Shown here in pieces: positions 23,292 to 26,499 of a stretch of DNA of 26,499 bases. A program made the translations under genes and the position numbers. The notes beneath the pieces are model-generated. The model made no database searches. It worked only from the letters and a program-made list of their open reading frames with translations, and was not told the DNA's origin. Positions within the stretch are counted from its first letter, which is position 1, and each line of letters starts with the position of its first letter. Source of the stretch: Ruminococcaceae bacterium UBA1213 (GTDB lineage: Bacteria > Bacillota > Clostridia > Oscillospirales > Acutalibacteraceae); assembly GCA_002309275.1 (NCBI GenBank), contig DBXL01000014.1:1-26499 (forward strand). The letters run 5' to 3'.

Positions 23292-25043
23292 GTGGAAGAT
23301 GTAATTTATGGAATTAACGGTCCTGTCGTGACCGTTAAGAATACAAGAACTTTTTCTATGATGGAAATGGTTCATGTCGGTGAACAAAAATTGGTTGGTG
23401 AAGTTATCGGAATCAACGACAAAATGACAACCATACAGGTATATGAAGAAACAACAGGTCTGAAACCCGGCGATCCCGTCACGGGTACAGGGGCTCCTAT
23501 GAACGTTCTTTTAGGTCCCGGTATCATTGACAACATATTTGACGGCATTGAAAGACCTTTGAAAGCTATCGAGGAATTGAGCGGCTCTTTTATTTCAAGA
23601 GGTGCGGCTGTTTCTTCCCTCGACCTCGAAAAAGAATGGAATGTGAAAATCAATGTAAAAGTCGGAGATGTGCTGGAAAGCGGTCAGATATATGCAACCT
23701 GTCCCGAAACGGCTATTATTGAACACAGATTTCTTGTTCCGCCTGCTGTAAGCGGTACTGTCACAAGCGTAAAGCCTGACGGAAAATATAAACTGCCCGA
23801 TACTATCGTTACAATCAAAGACAGCAAGGGTATGGAACATGAACTGACGCTTTGTCAGAAGTGGCCCATCAGAAATGCAAGACCATGTAAAGAAAGACTG
23901 CCTGCAACGATACCGCTTATAACAGGTCAGCGTGTCATGGATACCATGTTCCCCATTGCAAAAGGCGGTACTGCGGCTATCCCCGGCGGATTCGGTACAG
24001 GCAAAACTATGAATCAACATCAGCTTGCAAAATGGTGTGACGCTGATATTATTGTCTATGTCGGCTGCGGTGAACGTGGAAACGAAATGAGCCAGGTTTT
24101 GAACGAGTTCTCCGAACTCATCGATCCGAAGTCAAACAGACCTATGACCGACAGAACGGTGCTTATTGCCAATACTTCCAATATGCCTGTTGCAGCCCGT
24201 GAAGCCTCTATTTATACAGGCTTGACGCTTGCGGAATATTATCGTGATATGGGCTATCACGTTGCCATCATGGCTGACTCTACTTCAAGATGGGCAGAGG
24301 CTCTGCGTGAAATTTCGGGACGATTGGAAGAAATGCCTGCCGAAGAAGGCTTCCCTGCCTACCTGCCGTCAAGACTTTCCGAGTTTTACGAGAGAGCAGG
24401 ACGTGTTGAAACCCTCTGCGGAAGTGAAGGCTCCGTTACTATCATAGGTGCGGTATCTCCTCAGGGTTCAGACTTTTCCGAGCCTGTTACTCAGAATACA
24501 AAAAGATTTACAAGATGTTTCTGGGCACTGGATAAAGCCCTCGCCTATGCAAGACATTATCCCGCTATCAACTGGATGAACAGCTACAGCGAGTATTTTA
24601 CAGACCTTGATGCATGGTACAGGGAAAATTTGGGTGACGACTTCATTAAATACAGAAATAAAATAACTTCACTTCTCCATGAAGAAAGCAATCTCATGGA
24701 AATTGTAAAACTCATCGGTGCAGACGTTCTGCCTGATGACCAGAAGCTTGTCATTGAAACAGCAAAAGCTATCCGTGTGGGATTTTTACAGCAGAATGCT
24801 TTTCATAAAGATGATACTTTCGTACCTCTTGAAAAGCAGAAATTGATGATGAAAGCAATTTTGCATTTATATGCAAAGGCTAAAAATATCATTGCGACTG
24901 CCATACCCATTTCAAGCATTATGCAGTTGGGCTTATTTGAAAGGCTTGCCAAAATGAAATACGACATTCCCAACGACAAACCCGAAATGTTTGAGCAGCT
25001 TATCTCCGATATAGACAGCTCTCTTGCAAAACTGACAGCCTGA
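23292..25043 (+). CDS. ntpA: V/A-type ATPase catalytic subunit A
   Basis: A 583-residue catalytic subunit that hydrolyses or makes ATP in the A3B3 head. The Walker A loop GGFGTGKT is at about 232-239 and the catalytic Glu 261 is in CGERGNEM. The extra bulge domain typical of A subunits lies around residues 110-190. MADSTSRWAEALREISGRLEEMPAEEG and FPAYLPSRLSEFYERAG are signature stretches. The start is a GTG at 23292, supported by GAGAGG about 12 bases upstream and by the family N-terminus. Confidence 0.97.
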   Translation: MEDVIYGINGPVVTVKNTRTFSMMEMVHVGEQKLVGEVIGINDKMTTIQVYEETTGLKPGDPVTGTGAPMNVLLGPGIIDNIFDGIERPLKAIEELSGSFISRGAAVSSLDLEKEWNVKINVKVGDVLESGQIYATCPETAIIEHRFLVPPAVSGTVTSVKPDGKYKLPDTIVTIKDSKGMEHELTLCQKWPIRNARPCKERLPATIPLITGQRVMDTMFPIAKGGTAAIPGGFGTGKTMNQHQLAKWCDADIIVYVGCGERGNEMSQVLNEFSELIDPKSNRPMTDRTVLIANTSNMPVAAREASIYTGLTLAEYYRDMGYHVAIMADSTSRWAEALREISGRLEEMPAEEGFPAYLPSRLSEFYERAGRVETLCGSEGSVTIIGAVSPQGSDFSEPVTQNTKRFTRCFWALDKALAYARHYPAINWMNSYSEYFTDLDAWYRENLGDDFIKYRNKITSLLHEESNLMEIVKLIGADVLPDDQKLVIETAKAIRVGFLQQNAFHKDDTFVPLEKQKLMMKAILHLYAKAKNIIATAIPISSIMQLGLFERLAKMKYDIPNDKPEMFEQLISDIDSSLAKLTA

Positions 25044-25060
25044 AAGGAGAGTTGAATAAA

Positions 25061-26491
25061 ATGATTATAGATTACGTTGGCGTAAAGGAGATAAACGGCT
25101 CTCTGATAGTGCTGGATAACGTGGAAAATGCCTCCTTTGAAGAAATGGTCGATATTCGCCTTGACAACGGACAGTACCGTCACGGCAGAATCGTTCAGAT
25201 AGAGGGTAAAAGAATTGTCGTGCAGGTTTTCGAGGGTACGAAATCCATTTCCCTTGACAATACAAGAACCCGCCTGAAAGCAAAGCCAATGGAATTGGCA
25301 CTCTCCCCCGAAATTATGGGGCGTGTATTCAGCGGTGCAGGCGTGCCAATAGACGGCTTAGGAGAGGTTTACCCCGTTAAAAAAGCCAATATCAACGGCA
25401 CTCCCATGAATCCCGTTTCAAGAATCTATCCGAGAAACTACATCAATACAGGCATTTCTACCATAGACACCCTGATGACTTTGATAAGAGGTCAGAAACT
25501 GCCTATTTTTTCAGGCTCAGGCATGAAACACAATGAACTTGCCGTTCAGATAGTCCGTCAGGCGAAAATTTCCGATGATGAAGACAATAATTTCTGTGTT
25601 GTATTTGCGGCTATGGGCGTTAAAAATGACGTTGCCGACTACTTCAGAAGAAGTTTTGACCAAAGCGGCGTTTTATCAAGAGTTGTCATGTTCCTGAATC
25701 TTGCAAACGATCCTATTATAGAAAGAACCCTTACACCCAGATGTGCATTGACAGCGGCAGAGTATCTTGCATTTGAATGCAATATGCATGTTCTTGTCAT
25801 CATGACCGACATGACATCTTATGCCGAGGCTTTGAGAGAATTTTCATCTTCAAAGGGTGAAATTCCCGGCAGAAAGGGTTTCCCCGGATATTTGTATTCC
25901 GACCTCGCTTCACTCTATGAACGTGCAGGAATGGTAAAGGGAAGTACAGGCTCTGTTACTCAGATTCCAATTCTCACCATGCCCAATGATGATATAACCC
26001 ACCCCGTTCCCGACCTCACCGGATATATCACAGAGGGACAAATCGTTCTTGACAGAGCTTTGGAAGGTGCCGGATTTTATCCGCCTGTATCTGTACTGCC
26101 GTCACTTTCACGTCTGATGAAAGACGGTATCGGCGAAGGCTATACCCGTGCAGACCATCAGGCTCTTGCCAATCAGCTTTTTGCCTCTTATGCAAGAGTG
26201 CAGGACGCTCGTTCACTTGCCTCCGTTATCGGTGAAGAAGAACTTTCTCCCGTTGACAAAAAGTATATGCAGTTCGGCAAACTCTTTGAACAGCATTTTG
26301 TCAACCAAGGCTACACCGAAAACCGCACTGTTGAGCAAAGTCTTGATTTAGGCTGGAAACTGCTTTCCACCCTGCCGAGAACGGAGCTTGACCGTGTAGA
26401 TGATACAGTGCTTGACAGATATTATATATCCGATCCCGACAGGCTGGATTTTGACAGCTTCGACAGTGACGAAAATAAAAATGATGAATAA
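25061..26491 (+). CDS. ntpB: V/A-type ATPase regulatory subunit B
   Basis: A 476-residue non-catalytic head subunit. The P-loop region is changed to FSGSGMKHNE, without the GKT of subunit A, as expected for B. Other hallmarks are IRGQKLPIFSGSG, MTDMTSYAEALREFSSSKGEIPGRKGFPGYLYSDLA and PSLSRLMKDGIGEGYTRADH. The ATG at 25061 is chosen because AAAGGAG (25043-25049) is 11 bases away; a TTG at 25052 would be only two bases from it. Eight bases remain after the stop; subunit D would normally follow. Confidence 0.96.
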   Translation: MIIDYVGVKEINGSLIVLDNVENASFEEMVDIRLDNGQYRHGRIVQIEGKRIVVQVFEGTKSISLDNTRTRLKAKPMELALSPEIMGRVFSGAGVPIDGLGEVYPVKKANINGTPMNPVSRIYPRNYINTGISTIDTLMTLIRGQKLPIFSGSGMKHNELAVQIVRQAKISDDEDNNFCVVFAAMGVKNDVADYFRRSFDQSGVLSRVVMFLNLANDPIIERTLTPRCALTAAEYLAFECNMHVLVIMTDMTSYAEALREFSSSKGEIPGRKGFPGYLYSDLASLYERAGMVKGSTGSVTQIPILTMPNDDITHPVPDLTGYITEGQIVLDRALEGAGFYPPVSVLPSLSRLMKDGIGEGYTRADHQALANQLFASYARVQDARSLASVIGEEELSPVDKKYMQFGKLFEQHFVNQGYTENRTVEQSLDLGWKLLSTLPRTELDRVDDTVLDRYYISDPDRLDFDSFDSDENKNDE

Positions 26492-26499
26492 GCAAAAAA

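Noticed and set aside
23595..24020. A 141-codon minus-strand frame inside ntpA
   Set aside because: It overlaps the Walker A region of a certain gene and shows no family features.
26492..26499. Loss of ATPase subunit D
   Set aside because: The window ends eight bases after ntpB, so its absence cannot be judged.

Overview
The window reads as one stretch of a low-to-mid GC Gram-positive chromosome, most likely a Clostridia member close to Ruminococcus (Oscillospiraceae). The basis is a Firmicutes-type fab/acc operon, a bacterial V/A-type ATPase operon, an ApbE plus NusG-domain-II pair, strong purine-rich Shine-Dalgarno sites with many TTG and GTG starts, and consensus TTGACA/TATAAT promoters. 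The assignment is by gene content, not by a marker gene; no rRNA or tRNA gene was seen.

Positions 1-210 hold a minus-strand TPP riboswitch with a near-consensus promoter. It serves a gene whose first codons may lie at the window edge. From 328 to 10863 a minus-strand operon reads fabH-fabD-fabG-fabF-accB-fabZ-[four-helix-bundle gene]-accC-[DUF1810 gene]-accD-accA-apbE-nusG_II. It has a promoter at about 10940-10968. It covers malonyl-CoA formation (AccABCD), malonyl transfer to ACP (FabD), initiation (FabH), elongation (FabF), the first reduction (FabG) and dehydration (FabZ). No acyl carrier protein gene and no enoyl reductase gene is present in it. The last two genes encode a secreted flavinyltransferase and a small membrane-anchored protein.

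From 11068 rightward everything is on the plus strand. First come a YdcF-type membrane protein and a 1226-residue membrane-anchored subtilisin-like protease. Next is a DJ-1/5-FCL/MltG trio, with overlapping starts and stops between DJ-1 and 5-FCL and between 5-FCL and MltG. After a strong terminator at about 18238-18278 and a new promoter comes a V/A-type ATPase operon in the order G/H-C-I-K-F-E-A-B. Subunit D is probably just past the right edge.

The most unusual signal is not a gene. At least ten tracts of 7-bp tandem repeats lie between genes, many starting directly after a stop codon and ending next to the following Shine-Dalgarno site. The repeat unit differs between tracts (GAGTGGA, CACATTG, ATGGAAA/ATTTTTA, CATTCCT, TGAGCAA/TTGCGGA), but the 7-bp period is constant. 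Several tracts turn into their own reverse complement and so could fold into hairpins. In the acc/fab operon one pair of inverted heptamer arms flanks a gene of the S23 (23S rRNA intervening-sequence) four-helix-bundle family. That layout resembles an rRNA intervening sequence, but here it sits between two protein genes. Two other gaps carry similar arms around short non-coding loops.
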